From an uncultured Latescibacterota bacterium (GTDB lineage: Bacteria; Latescibacterota; UBA2968): a stretch of 64,000 nt of DNA. Numbering within the stretch: the stretch's first letter is position 1; each line of letters begins with the position of its first letter. Location: assembly GCA_958295785.1 (NCBI GenBank), contig OY282377.1:5272896-5336895 (forward strand), written 5' to 3'. Made by a program: the position numbers and the translations under genes. Shown piece after piece: positions 16,993 to 26,289 of this stretch. A model generated the notes under the pieces. That model was not told the origin of the DNA, ran no database searches, and saw only the letters and a program-made list of their open reading frames with translations.

Positions 16993-19900
16993 TATCAACG
17001 CCTCGCATTTCTTTTAGCAATGCTTGTCCAATATACTCGTCGTGTCTTTCGCCAATGTCTGTGACATCGCAGGTCAACGTGCCTGCTAATGCCAGTAGGG
17101 GGTCGCGTTCGGGCCGATGTTGGACTTTCAGTTCCTCTTTACCCTCAATGGTGCGGATGATCTCCAAACTGTCGAAAAAGAAAAGGGGTTTTCGCACGGG
17201 ATGTTTTCTGTCAAATAGTCGCTCGAAGATGGCGCGTAGGGCAGACATTTTATCGCCGGTGATTTCCTCAATGGGAGACAAATGCTCGTCCAACAGCGGT
17301 TTGAAGAAGTACTTGCCAGCGCGATGCAGTTCATCGGTCAGGTAGATTTCATAAACCAGCCCGTCAATTATTTGCTCAAAATATTTGACCATCAGGTAGT
17401 CGCGGGCATGTGCTAAATTTTTGCCATCCGTAGAGGGCTGCTTCTTGAGGTAGATGATATAATCGACAATGATTGCGATAAGGTCGTTCTTATCGGCGGT
17501 GATCTTGGGAATGGGGATGGTTTCTAAATAGATCTTCTTCCAGCGCAATGTTCCCATACCCGATGTTGGCGCAATCTGATGTAGATACCAGCGAATCAAC
17601 TTCGCATTGAGCACGGCGCAAAGATATTTGATGTTCTTTCCTGTCGCCATAAATGCAGTGGCTTCGCAATATATTCCGCTGTCATCGTAAGCAAAACGCC
17701 CGTTTTCAACTAGTTCAATCCAAACCAGCTTTTCTTTTTTAAAATCTTCGTGGTAAGTGGTTGCATCCTGAATCTCAAACCATGAGTGCTGTGTCTTTTT
17801 GCGAGACCGGCCACCGCCGGGCAAATTTTTACCGCTTTGTTCCAATCGATCTTGACCGAAAGACAGTAGATGCTCCTTGACAGAGGGGTAGTCGTCAATA
17901 TCCAACTGTAATGCGGGAAATGTCGTAATCAACCACAGTCCCGCCCATTGCGCTTGGTATCGCTGAATGTCTCGCCCGCGTAGCACGGGCTTGATAATCT
18001 CGGCGGACTTCGGGTCTGCGGCGACCAACGCCTCTTTGATCTCATTATCGATGATGAAGGCGTCATTGAGTCCAGTCGTTACGCCGCGATAGATAGACAC
18101 ATCCCAGTCTTTCAGCGGTGTGCCGGCGGCCTCCATCTTATCCATAATGGACTGCTCAATGGCGGACAGCGCACTCCACGGCCTCTCCTCTCGCGGACGC
18201 AACTGCCCCCAAAGATTCTCCTCCGGCGGGAAGGCTTTATCGGGCAGGCGATCCATATCCACCGCCTTGCAGACCGCATCACTTTTGCCGCTACGCGCTA
18301 TCAGAATGTTGGTGTCAACGATGGCGTTTTCAAAAACATCCTTGCCCATTTCCAACAACTGCAACGGCGTGTGTTGCTCGGCGAAATAGCGGCGCGTGGA
18401 TCTGCCGTATTGCGCCTTTAGCCAACTGTTGGACGTGATATAAGCGATCAGGCCGCGCTGTGGCGTGAGCAGTTGACAGCCTTTTTCGTAGAACAGTTGG
18501 TAGATGTCGCCGGTGGAGGCGAAAGTGGTGAAACCAGCGTTTTGGTAACGGCGGCGCAATTCTCCTCTGTTCTTTTGCAACTGAATGTACGGCGGATTGC
18601 CGATCACCACATCGAACCCATCGGCGACGCCGAACATATACTCGGGATCGAACCAACTGGCTTTGGCGTTTTGGTCGTAGGGATCCCAATGCGTGATCTT
18701 ATTGGCATCATCTTCGGGAAGACCGGCGGCGTTGAGTTCTTCTGCCAATGCACGGCGCAACTTCGTGTCCTCATCTCTGCACGCGAGTTTTTTCGGGCGC
18801 GTGGTCGCGTGAAAATGTCGCTCGCGGTTTTCCGTCAGTTGCGTTTTCAGCCCCTCAATCTGCTGACGGAACAAGTCCAGTTGATTCGCAGCTTTGAGGG
18901 CTATCAGCGTATTCGCCGCTACAAAGCGCGTCTCCAAATTCGGCAGCGGCTTGATGCCGTAGTTGGACGCGGTCGCGTCCGGTTCTTGCTCGATGGCGAG
19001 GGAGATGAAAAAGCGCAGCTTGGCGATCTGCGTGGCTATCGTCTGAATATCCACGCCGAAAATGCTGTTTTGGATCAAGTACAACTTGCGCCCAAAGTCG
19101 CCCGAATACCGCTCGAAGGTGTCGCTGATCTCATTGAGTTCGGCTTTGCGTTCTCGTGGATTTTTCGTATCAAACGCCATGTCTGCCTTTGCGCGGGCGC
19201 GTTTTTTTTGCAAGGTTGCCCAGCGGTGGTTGTCGGGGTCGAGGCGGCGCAAGGCCATGGTCATCTTGTGCAACATGCCCATTGGAAACGCGCCGGAACC
19301 GACTGCGGGATCGAGCACCCTGATCTCGGAAATCGCCCGCACAATGCCCTCGGTTTCCTCTGCCTCAAACAGTTCATTGGCGTCGTCGAATGCGGCCTCA
19401 TAATCCAGTAAATAGCGCAACCGATCTTGCCACAACCCTGTATCGCCATCACTTGGCACGCACGCCTGAGCCAATGCCGCGACCAATGCCTCATCCACCA
19501 TATAATCCACCACAGCGCGCGGCGTGTAGTAAGAGCCTGTTTGCTTGCGGGCAGTGTCGCGGGTTTCGGGATTGTACGCGGCGAGAAGATTCTCGAACAC
19601 CTTGCCGAGAAGCTCCGGGTCGAGCGCGACTTCTTGCTCAACGGGCGTGTTTTCCTCCACTGTGAACTTGTAGCGATTGAACAGGGGGATCAGTCCATCG
19701 TCGTCAAAAAACAGGCGGTTGGGGATGGCATGGCCGCGGCGTTGGGCGGGGTTGTCGGTAAAGCAGTCGATGCGATAGCCGCCATCGCGGATCGCTTCCT
19801 CGCTGTCGAGGCAGTCGAACAGGCCGCCGTTGATGAAGGGCGTTTGCGCGAACAGAGCGAGCAACTGGTTGGGATCGGCGATCTCGTTCTCATACCGATA

Positions 19901-20908
19901 GCGGGAGAAATCGCGGTGCGTAACATTGCTCCCCTTGCTAAAACCGCGTCTGTTGATCTCCGTGTTCAGAGTGGCGAAAAACAGATTTTGCAACACGGCG
20001 CGATAATAGGAATCGCCTGTATCGCGGTCGTAATTCTTCAGCAATTTGGCGATTCGATTCTCAATGAACAGATTCTCGGCGATCAGATTTTTCTCTTTGA
20101 TGAACCAAACGAACATCAGCCGGGTGATCAGGCGGATGATATGTTCTTCAAGCGGTAGGGCTTTGGCTTGATCGGCGGGAAAGGTGGCTTCGCCAACAGC
20201 CCGCTCAAACCAACCGAACAGATCGCGGTAGAACCGTCGGTTCAGTGCCTCAGTGTCCAGCGCGTTGAGCCAAGCGGCCAGCAGGCCGTCAAAATTGTGC
20301 GGCTTGTCGTGGGTATTCATCCACTGCAAGCGTTGTGGCAACGACAAGTCGGACAAGATGTCCAAGTGGGCGCGATGCGGATTTTTGGGATCGATCTCCC
20401 GGATCAGCGACACATGGCCGAGCACATGGCGGTGGGGATCGCGCTTGTGTTCGCGGCGGTGAACAAAGGATAGGGTCAGGTGGTCGGTAGCGGTCTTGAA
20501 CAGCGCCACGGTCGGCGCGTTTATCCGCTTGTTGATCTCGCGGGTGAATTGGGCGTATTGCCCGCGCGTATAGATTTCGCCATCCAGTTCCAGGGCGACA
20601 AAGAGAAAACTTCGCGCATTGCCCGAGTCAAAGCCGTCGGTACTTCGCGCCGCTGCGATTTCAGTATCGGTCACCTGAAAGAGAATCCGCACGGATTGAA
20701 CGTTGTCGCGGAATGCCTGTTCGGTCTGCGTGTTCTCGTTTGGCGCGGGGAATTGATAGAGGAAGTCATTCGCGCTACCCGAGATGTCTAAGGTGCGTTC
20801 GCTCTCATAACCGAGGACGCCAAGCAGATGTTTGGCCGCCCCTGTGAACTCTGCGTTGGGCAACGCGGTCAAGGCATCCCCAATTCGCGTTTTGATGTTG
20901 TTGTTCAT
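16985..20908 (-). CDS. Type IIG restriction-modification enzyme (Eco57I/PglX-like)
   Basis: 1307 aa. N-terminal ~430 residues: a region with an Eco57I-like nuclease (RSFLFVALELDGEIYTRG, VALFKTATDHLTLSFVHRRE). Around 460-540 comes the methyltransferase: TGSYYTPRAVVDYMVDEAL, then motif I LDPAVGSGAFPMGML. NPPYIQLQKNRGELRR at ~772 is the catalytic motif IV of adenine-N6 methylases. A target-recognition region (residues ~900-1150) and a C-terminal helical part follow. One polypeptide should both methylate and cut. The PIN gene overlaps its end; a spacer of family-2 repeats lies upstream. Confidence 0.85.
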   Translation of the reverse strand: MNNNIKTRIGDALTALPNAEFTGAAKHLLGVLGYESERTLDISGSANDFLYQFPAPNENTQTEQAFRDNVQSVRILFQVTDTEIAAARSTDGFDSGNARSFLFVALELDGEIYTRGQYAQFTREINKRINAPTVALFKTATDHLTLSFVHRREHKRDPHRHVLGHVSLIREIDPKNPHRAHLDILSDLSLPQRLQWMNTHDKPHNFDGLLAAWLNALDTEALNRRFYRDLFGWFERAVGEATFPADQAKALPLEEHIIRLITRLMFVWFIKEKNLIAENLFIENRIAKLLKNYDRDTGDSYYRAVLQNLFFATLNTEINRRGFSKGSNVTHRDFSRYRYENEIADPNQLLALFAQTPFINGGLFDCLDSEEAIRDGGYRIDCFTDNPAQRRGHAIPNRLFFDDDGLIPLFNRYKFTVEENTPVEQEVALDPELLGKVFENLLAAYNPETRDTARKQTGSYYTPRAVVDYMVDEALVAALAQACVPSDGDTGLWQDRLRYLLDYEAAFDDANELFEAEETEGIVRAISEIRVLDPAVGSGAFPMGMLHKMTMALRRLDPDNHRWATLQKKRARAKADMAFDTKNPRERKAELNEISDTFERYSGDFGRKLYLIQNSIFGVDIQTIATQIAKLRFFISLAIEQEPDATASNYGIKPLPNLETRFVAANTLIALKAANQLDLFRQQIEGLKTQLTENRERHFHATTRPKKLACRDEDTKLRRALAEELNAAGLPEDDANKITHWDPYDQNAKASWFDPEYMFGVADGFDVVIGNPPYIQLQKNRGELRRRYQNAGFTTFASTGDIYQLFYEKGCQLLTPQRGLIAYITSNSWLKAQYGRSTRRYFAEQHTPLQLLEMGKDVFENAIVDTNILIARSGKSDAVCKAVDMDRLPDKAFPPEENLWGQLRPREERPWSALSAIEQSIMDKMEAAGTPLKDWDVSIYRGVTTGLNDAFIIDNEIKEALVAADPKSAEIIKPVLRGRDIQRYQAQWAGLWLITTFPALQLDIDDYPSVKEHLLSFGQDRLEQSGKNLPGGGRSRKKTQHSWFEIQDATTYHEDFKKEKLVWIELVENGRFAYDDSGIYCEATAFMATGKNIKYLCAVLNAKLIRWYLHQIAPTSGMGTLRWKKIYLETIPIPKITADKNDLIAIIVDYIIYLKKQPSTDGKNLAHARDYLMVKYFEQIIDGLVYEIYLTDELHRAGKYFFKPLLDEHLSPIEEITGDKMSALRAIFERLFDRKHPVRKPLFFFDSLEIIRTIEGKEELKVQHRPERDPLLALAGTLTCDVTDIGERHDEYIGQALLKEMRGVDNE

Positions 20909-20921
20909 GTATTGTCCATTT

Positions 20922-21005
20922 GTCTGGATCGCGGATTAAACGGATTACGCGGATTGCGCGGATTACCCCACCCCTTCCACCTCCGCTATGTCCTTTGTAC
21001 CACCT
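20922..21005. repeat. Dispersed repeat, family 2 (copy b)
   Basis: Matches 16403-16492 over the GATCGCGGATTAAACGGATT block and the CCACCTCCGCTATGTCCTTT tail. It lies immediately upstream of the start of the type IIG gene. Confidence 0.8.
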
Positions 21006-21053
21006 GCACGCTTCGCACCACCTGCACCTCCAACCCACACCCTCCACACCCGC

Positions 21054-21110
21054 TACATCCTTCCCATCTGCTATGCCTTTAGCCTATCTTTGGTCAAGCA
21101 TAGCGTTCAA
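21054..21110. repeat. Dispersed repeat, family 3 (copy a)
   Basis: ACATCCTTCCCATCTGCTAT followed by TAGCCTATCTTTGGTCAAGC and ATAGCGTTCAA. A second copy with few mismatches is at 26166-26222; the two copies bracket the 21.2-26.1 kb block. Confidence 0.75.
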
Positions 21111-21220
21111 GGGTTTTCGTCGTTCTTCCCATCATCGGGCGAGCACGGGGGCATCGCCCCTACATTTGTTTTCATTCGCGTTATGTGTCTGGCGATTCTC
21201 AGCAGATCACGCGGGTTCAA
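21107..21220 (-). pseudogene. Truncated HEPN-like gene head
   Basis: A TTG at 21220, overlapping the end of the upstream gene, opens LNPRDLLRIARHITRMKTN. This looks like the first helix of the small HEPN proteins (..PRDLLxxAR..) that usually follow genes like 21207-21524. After 19 codons the frame runs into the family-1 repeat (21137-21163) and stops. I infer that most of the HEPN gene was lost when the repeat arrived or by a deletion there. Confidence 0.4.
21137..21163. repeat. Dispersed 27-bp repeat, family 1 (copy b)
   Basis: Identical in sense to the copy at 5343: GGGCGAGCACGGGGGCATCG plus CCCCTAC. It truncates the HEPN-like frame. Confidence 0.8.
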
Positions 21221-21524
21221 AGTACCTTCCTTTTTGGAGTGCCTCCCATTCGGACTTCTCCACAAATGACTTGCTTGGGAACTCGTCTATTCCCAATTTT
21301 ATCAATTTTGGAAAAATCCGACCGAGCAGGCCAGCGGTCCATTCTGGATCCAGATGTTTCTGGTCCCCGTCGAATACGATGGTAATGTGCAGGTATTCTT
21401 CGCCATCGCGATCTATTTCGGGTTCTACGATAATTGGGTCAAACACAAACTCGTCTCCGAAGCGTTGCACCAGCATCTCGCTGACGATATTCACAACGGC
21501 ATCTGTCTTTGTTTGGGCTGTCAT
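21207..21524 (-). CDS. Small conserved-looking protein, partner of a lost HEPN gene
   Basis: 105 aa, not a named family to me. Acidic and compact: RFGDEFVFDPIIVEPEIDRD, EYLHITIVFDGDQKHLDPEW and GLLGRIFPKLIKLGI. I recall such proteins paired with a downstream HEPN-domain gene in toxin-antitoxin-like arrangements; here the pair is broken (21107-21220). A good ribosome site (AAGGAAC) precedes the ATG. Confidence 0.6.
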   Translation of the reverse strand: MTAQTKTDAVVNIVSEMLVQRFGDEFVFDPIIVEPEIDRDGEEYLHITIVFDGDQKHLDPEWTAGLLGRIFPKLIKLGIDEFPSKSFVEKSEWEALQKGRYFEPA

Positions 21525-21613
21525 CTAAAGTTCCTTTCAAGAAACACCGCCTCGGCAACGGTCAGGCACAGTGTATTAAATTATCCCCTTGCCTGGATCG
21601 CGGATTGCACGGA

Positions 21614-21820
21614 TTACCCCCACCGCCACACACCCGCTTCATCCTTATCATCAGCCAAGTTGATTTGCAAATACCCTTTCCACTGCCCGTCGCGTGTATG
21701 CGACCAAAGGCTGTTCCAATATGTAGCCGAGCTAATGAGGTAATCCGTATCATCAGTGTCTAATGATACGAAATATGCGTCGATACGATACTGGTTTTTA
21801 TTTTTTTCTTGCGTGAACAA
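21614..21820 (-). CDS. Hypothetical 68-aa protein ending in repeat DNA
   Basis: MFTQEKNKNQYRIDAYFVSL, then a Trp-rich end (WNSLWSHTRDGQWKGYLQI). Not recognised. The last codons and the stop lie in a family-2 repeat, so the original C-terminus may be lost. It could be a gene remnant behind the giant gene; coding potential is plausible but unproven. Confidence 0.3.
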   Translation of the reverse strand: MFTQEKNKNQYRIDAYFVSLDTDDTDYLISSATYWNSLWSHTRDGQWKGYLQINLADDKDEAGVWRWG

Positions 21821-21880
21821 AGATCGATAGGCCGATAAACGAGCACTGATTCGTAGCGGTGATCTTAGAAATGAGGCGGG

Positions 21881-24800
21881 TCACTCTTCGAATGGGCTTC
21901 TCTGTGCATCACGTTCTGCATCTCGCTCGTAGCCCCTTGCAAACGCACGCATTGCAGTTGCAAATCTCGAATAACCTGCTGTCTCAAGGGCCTCTGCCTT
22001 TTCGCGATTTCGTTGCGCCAATTCTCGCTCTTCTTTTCCGGCAGTGAAGGCGTGGACACCCCGCTGATTGAAAAGCTCAATTGTAAAGCCAGAGCGCATT
22101 TTTCCCGCATCTCTTGCGTTCAATGCCGACGCGACTGCTTGATGTATCCATAGGCCGTTGGGATCTTTTGGTGCATATGTCAATACGTGGCCGATCCGCC
22201 CCTGAGCAATTTCACTGTGGCCGGTCTCTTTCGTAATTCGCTTTGCCTCCTTCAACCAATTCGTGAATTTTTCTTCATCAAAGGCGTCATCGGAAAGTTT
22301 GCCGGGACACCTTCTCCATTTGTTTAGGAGCCTGTAGGCATTCATGGCCTGCGACTTTCTTTCTTCGCTCGGTTCGCCGTCGCTTTCAGCCTCGTTCTTT
22401 GAACGAAAGGCGAGAGCGACGATCTCAGCGAAGAAGGCGGGGGCCGAGGCAAGACGTTTTTCGAGTGTAACAGGTGATCCGGATGAGAAACGATCCAGCA
22501 GCAGTGGTAGGAAAGACCATTCAATCTCAAAAAGAGCATTTGGGTCAACAATGGGTGAATCCTGAAGGCACTTTATCACCTCGATAGTCTGATATTGATC
22601 TAGCTGAACGTCCACATCGGGCATCTCCAGCACCGCGAGAAGTGCTCGAATTGCAAGGTCTTTCTTAAATTTTTTCTGATCGTTGACCGTGTGAGAAACA
22701 CAAAGGATAGCTTCGGGAGCCCGTCCATATTTGAGCAATTTCTCAATCGCTAAAGTCAAGTCTCGATTTGGCCCAAACGGATTTACGGCGACCTTTTGCC
22801 AATAGAGCCTCTCATTCTCTCTGCCGAGGTGTTTTTCTACTCGACTCCAGACGCCCTCCTCAAATGGAAGCAAGACTAGGAACGCGCTTTTCTGTATGTT
22901 ATTCCAAGCCTTTCCAAAAACTTGATCAACCCAGGTCCAACTCAATTTCTGGATTCGTTCTGGAACGAATTCAGATACAACCCGTTTCTCAGTTTCGTCT
23001 TCAGTATTAAGCAGGGACGGAAGAATTTCCGCCTCAATATCTTCATTTTCGATACTACCCAAAGCACATCCAACTTTGCCAGGTAAAGCAACACTCTGAG
23101 CGAAACGCAGTACAGCAGACACGCCTCCTGTGTCAAGAATCTTTTGCACAGCATCCTGTCGAGCTTTATCAAGGCGTTTTTGCCGTTCCTCGTAATTTTT
23201 CTCATCAGGAAAAAGATCAAAATCTTGACCACTAAAGAGATAATGATATTTCATCTCTGGGGTTTCGGGTGCCAAAGTATTTGCCACAATCTCAATTTTT
23301 GAAATTCTATCTTCCGGCATTGCCCATTCAGCATCCGCAAATTTTCGGTGTCGGCGCACTAGACCATCTAACCTTTCCCAGATTAAAACGCGATCAGCCT
23401 CGGGCAAAGCTACGACCTCTTTTGAGGCTAAGTGTTTTAGAAGATTATCGACTGCGTGATTGGGTAAAACGGGCATACAGTTGATCAACTCACCCAAGTT
23501 TTCAGTGCTCGTCTTTGCGAGTTCTATTGCCATCTCGGTGTAAATCGTTATTTGTTTCCCATACTCTGACCGTAGGATCCCATCCTTCCAATCTTTCGGA
23601 ATGTAGTTCCGCCAAGTCGGTTGATGACATCCAATAGTGAAACCGTGATCGTGTGGCAATAGACCTATAATTAACTGCCAACCTACTTCTGGTTGCTCTT
23701 GGAGCACGGTTTTGACAGCTATCTTCCGCTTCTCGAGTGAGGCACTCGTTTGTATATGCCAAGGCAAAAAAATATCGACGAGGGAATTTAACGGTCGATT
23801 TGCCCAATTCCCTCCGGGATCAATTGAAGCAAGGTCGGATAGAATCACGGCTACCCGCGAAAGGAAATCTGGATGCCATGCAAGGGTTTCCAAGGCCCAT
23901 AATAGGCCACTCATGTAGTTCTTCCCTCCTATGCCTCCACTGCTTTCTTGGGCAAAAACTTCATGAAATGGAGATTGGATCAAATCCTCCAATGCTGACT
24001 CGACAGCGTCGAGAAACTCGTTGGGAGCCGCTTCAGCGAGAAGTGGCAACAGCGAATCCAAACTCGCCCAGCGGTCCCAGTCTGCATTATTCAAGAGTTG
24101 TCTGACGGTACGGGTTGCCACGGTTTTGACTTTTCCAAACGAACACTCGGAAAGTGCTTCTAAGCGACTTCCAACAAGGGCGAGTGTTTCTGCCATGCCT
24201 TCGCGGAGCAGGCGGGAATGTTTCAGTTGTTTGCCGCGAATGCTTGCCAAGAATCTTTTCTCTTTGGGCAAGTCAAATTTTGGATCCCTTTCCCCTAGAA
24301 CTACAACGGCTGTATCTTCGAGCCGATCAAGGTCTTCATCCGTTATTCTGTTACCCAACGCGCTCCATGCTTCCCTCCGCACGACGAATCGCCATTTTTC
24401 ATCGCGTTGAATTAGGGGAGAGTCCGAGCGAAGCGCGTCAGATCTCAGGGTCTCGATCCACTCCCCATATTCTTTTCCCAACAAGTTCTCCAAAGCTTTC
24501 TGATCCGCCGCGTTCTTTCCATCCCACTTTCCGGCGAGCCCCGCTTGTGCAATGAGCCTTGCATTGTTCCATGTCGGATAGGGCGGCACAGTCCCAGGTC
24601 CACGTAAATTTCTGAGTAGAGCGGACAGTCGATCACCTCCAATGCCCGCTAGTTCTCGCGAACGGACATCCGAGTAATCTGCCTCTTTCAGAACCTTTTC
24701 TATTTGGGATTGAGATGGACTTTGTAGTCTGATGATCTCAGAATTTCCCCCTGCGAATGCACCACAAAGCGGAACGATCACCGCGTGTCCTTTTCGCGTG

Positions 24801-25819
24801 GCAATTGTTAGGAGCTCAGATCGCTCCTCCGACTCCAAATTGAGCCGGGGATTAGCGACCAAAATGTGTGATTTCCGCACCTCTACAACCGCACGCCAAG
24901 CGTCTTCTTCAGCAATATAGAGGCATCGGTTGGCGTAATCCCGGGCAATTTCCTCATCAAGAGTCTCAATGTAAGCTGCAACAAAATCGGCGACATCTTG
25001 CTCGCCTTCTGCAAACAGTAGCAACTGCAACTTTTGCGAGGTGCCCTCAAACAATGCCTGAAGCGCATTGCAGGCATGGCTACGCCCTTCCATAAATAGC
25101 TTTGGTGGAATGGGGGGATCGCCAGGTCTAGTCAGAGAGACGATATTTTCCCAATGCTCCCTCGGTGTCGAAATCCCGCCCAAGCTTCTCGACAAGCCTA
25201 TCTCTCTTGCCATCCACTGGCCCACAGCGGGAAATTCCCGCAACCAATCGGCGAGCCTGACGCCGTCGATAATGCGGATATCTTTCCAACCTTTATCTTT
25301 TCTGCGCTCCAGCCACTTTGTTTGTTCCGGCTCTCCCCATCTAGCGAAACGAGGAGTCACAAAAACAAATGAACCTTGGGCCCGATCATCGGCGGAGAGT
25401 TGTTTCGTTCTCTTATGGAAGTCTTTGGTAGCCTTGGTTTGCGAATCGTTCCCCGTGCCGAGCTCCCAGTACGATCTGCCATCCGGGACGAACTCGAGAA
25501 ACGCCGATTCAGCCTCAACGATTCCATCCCAATCGCTTTGATTTACAGCGTCTCCGTAGGGAATGCGGCACACAGAGGCATTAGAGATAGACTGCTTTAC
25601 AAGCAAGTAGATCAGCTCTGGTATTACAGTTTGGCTGTTTATGCTATCTGCATATTGTTCGAAATCAGCGGCGCGGACGATGTGGGTATTGTTTGGAAAA
25701 ACCCGCGCTCTGGCGGCCTCTCGTCTTTTTCGACGCGCCTCTGGTCCACGATAAATTTCAGGGGTATTCTCATTCATATAGGTTTGGTAATCAAATTCAA
25801 TCTCTTTAGTCGTATCCAT
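21881..25819 (-). CDS. Giant nuclease-STAND-like protein with a BrnA-like head
   Basis: 1312 aa from the ATG at 25819 (GGAGAA 9-10 bases upstream). Residues 1-45 (IEFDYQTYMNEN, IYRGPEARRKRREAARARV) look like an antitoxin head and follow brnT with a 14-nt overlap. From ~47 (HIVRAADFEQYADSINSQTV) begins a domain of large defence-type proteins: QSDWDGIVEAE, VPDGRSYWELGTG, FVFVTPRFARWG and IRIIDGVRLADWL. D96/D98, E119 and K129 could form a PD-(D/E)XK-like site. Residues ~225-420 sit where a STAND NTPase is expected, but no GxxGxGK(S/T) is present (LQLLLFAEGEQD at the loop position). The remaining ~850 residues are helical-repeat-like. I infer an antiviral or toxin protein; no partner is proven. 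Confidence 0.6.
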   Translation of the reverse strand: MDTTKEIEFDYQTYMNENTPEIYRGPEARRKRREAARARVFPNNTHIVRAADFEQYADSINSQTVIPELIYLLVKQSISNASVCRIPYGDAVNQSDWDGIVEAESAFLEFVPDGRSYWELGTGNDSQTKATKDFHKRTKQLSADDRAQGSFVFVTPRFARWGEPEQTKWLERRKDKGWKDIRIIDGVRLADWLREFPAVGQWMAREIGLSRSLGGISTPREHWENIVSLTRPGDPPIPPKLFMEGRSHACNALQALFEGTSQKLQLLLFAEGEQDVADFVAAYIETLDEEIARDYANRCLYIAEEDAWRAVVEVRKSHILVANPRLNLESEERSELLTIATRKGHAVIVPLCGAFAGGNSEIIRLQSPSQSQIEKVLKEADYSDVRSRELAGIGGDRLSALLRNLRGPGTVPPYPTWNNARLIAQAGLAGKWDGKNAADQKALENLLGKEYGEWIETLRSDALRSDSPLIQRDEKWRFVVRREAWSALGNRITDEDLDRLEDTAVVVLGERDPKFDLPKEKRFLASIRGKQLKHSRLLREGMAETLALVGSRLEALSECSFGKVKTVATRTVRQLLNNADWDRWASLDSLLPLLAEAAPNEFLDAVESALEDLIQSPFHEVFAQESSGGIGGKNYMSGLLWALETLAWHPDFLSRVAVILSDLASIDPGGNWANRPLNSLVDIFLPWHIQTSASLEKRKIAVKTVLQEQPEVGWQLIIGLLPHDHGFTIGCHQPTWRNYIPKDWKDGILRSEYGKQITIYTEMAIELAKTSTENLGELINCMPVLPNHAVDNLLKHLASKEVVALPEADRVLIWERLDGLVRRHRKFADAEWAMPEDRISKIEIVANTLAPETPEMKYHYLFSGQDFDLFPDEKNYEERQKRLDKARQDAVQKILDTGGVSAVLRFAQSVALPGKVGCALGSIENEDIEAEILPSLLNTEDETEKRVVSEFVPERIQKLSWTWVDQVFGKAWNNIQKSAFLVLLPFEEGVWSRVEKHLGRENERLYWQKVAVNPFGPNRDLTLAIEKLLKYGRAPEAILCVSHTVNDQKKFKKDLAIRALLAVLEMPDVDVQLDQYQTIEVIKCLQDSPIVDPNALFEIEWSFLPLLLDRFSSGSPVTLEKRLASAPAFFAEIVALAFRSKNEAESDGEPSEERKSQAMNAYRLLNKWRRCPGKLSDDAFDEEKFTNWLKEAKRITKETGHSEIAQGRIGHVLTYAPKDPNGLWIHQAVASALNARDAGKMRSGFTIELFNQRGVHAFTAGKEERELAQRNREKAEALETAGYSRFATAMRAFARGYERDAERDAQRSPFEE

Positions 25820-26075
25820 TGAGATATTCTCCTTTCGCGTCAAATGCGGTGATAAGACGATTTAGCGGCATATCTTCTTCGGAGCAGATCACAGCCAACA
25901 CCCGACCATTAACTGTTGCCCTTACCCGCATCCATCGATCTTCATGGCCTTGTGGATCTAAGGTTTCGTATCCTTTTGGATCATCAAATGCGGAAACCAC
26001 CTCGTAAAACTGGACTTTATGCTTTCTTTGGACTTCTCGATATTTGTCTTCGTCCCATATAAATCCAACATCCAT
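25806..26075 (-). CDS. brnT: BrnT-family toxin (ribonuclease)
   Basis: 89 aa. Core features of BrnT: FIWDEDKYREVQRKHKVQFY, VVSAFDDP, EDRWMRVRATVNGRVLAVI and a C-terminal LITAFDAKGEYLNGYD, where most members have RIISAR. Toxin of a type II module that cuts mRNA; the antitoxin BrnA normally follows. Here the following gene is the giant protein, overlapping by 14 nt, and no separate brnA is present. GGAG lies 8 bases before the ATG. Confidence 0.8.
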   Translation of the reverse strand: MDVGFIWDEDKYREVQRKHKVQFYEVVSAFDDPKGYETLDPQGHEDRWMRVRATVNGRVLAVICSEEDMPLNRLITAFDAKGEYLNGYD

Positions 26076-26165
26076 GTTACGGACTCCATATAGTTATGTG
26101 TAGTTGTGATGTTGCGAGCCATGGGTTGTACCTCCATCTCCAGTTGGCGATTGGCGCCCTTCTAT

Positions 26166-26222
26166 CACATCCTTCCCATCTGCTACGCCCTTAGCCTATC
26201 TTTGGTCAGGCATAGCGTTCAA
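26166..26222. repeat. Dispersed repeat, family 3 (copy b)
   Basis: CACATCCTTCCCATCTGCTA then TTAGCCTATCTTTGGTCAGG and CATAGCGTTCAA; same orientation as 21054-21110. Confidence 0.75.
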
Positions 26223-26289
26223 TCATTTTCGCGCCGTGAACGTGTCTGGGCAACGACACGTTGAAAACCGCTCCGCGCTTTTCGTCGTT

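Noticed and set aside
25958-26122. 54-codon minus-strand ORF with strong GGAGG site (MARNITTTHNYMESV...)
   Set aside because: It overlaps brnT in another frame and its later part is clearly a shadow. It could be a leader, but nothing supports a product.
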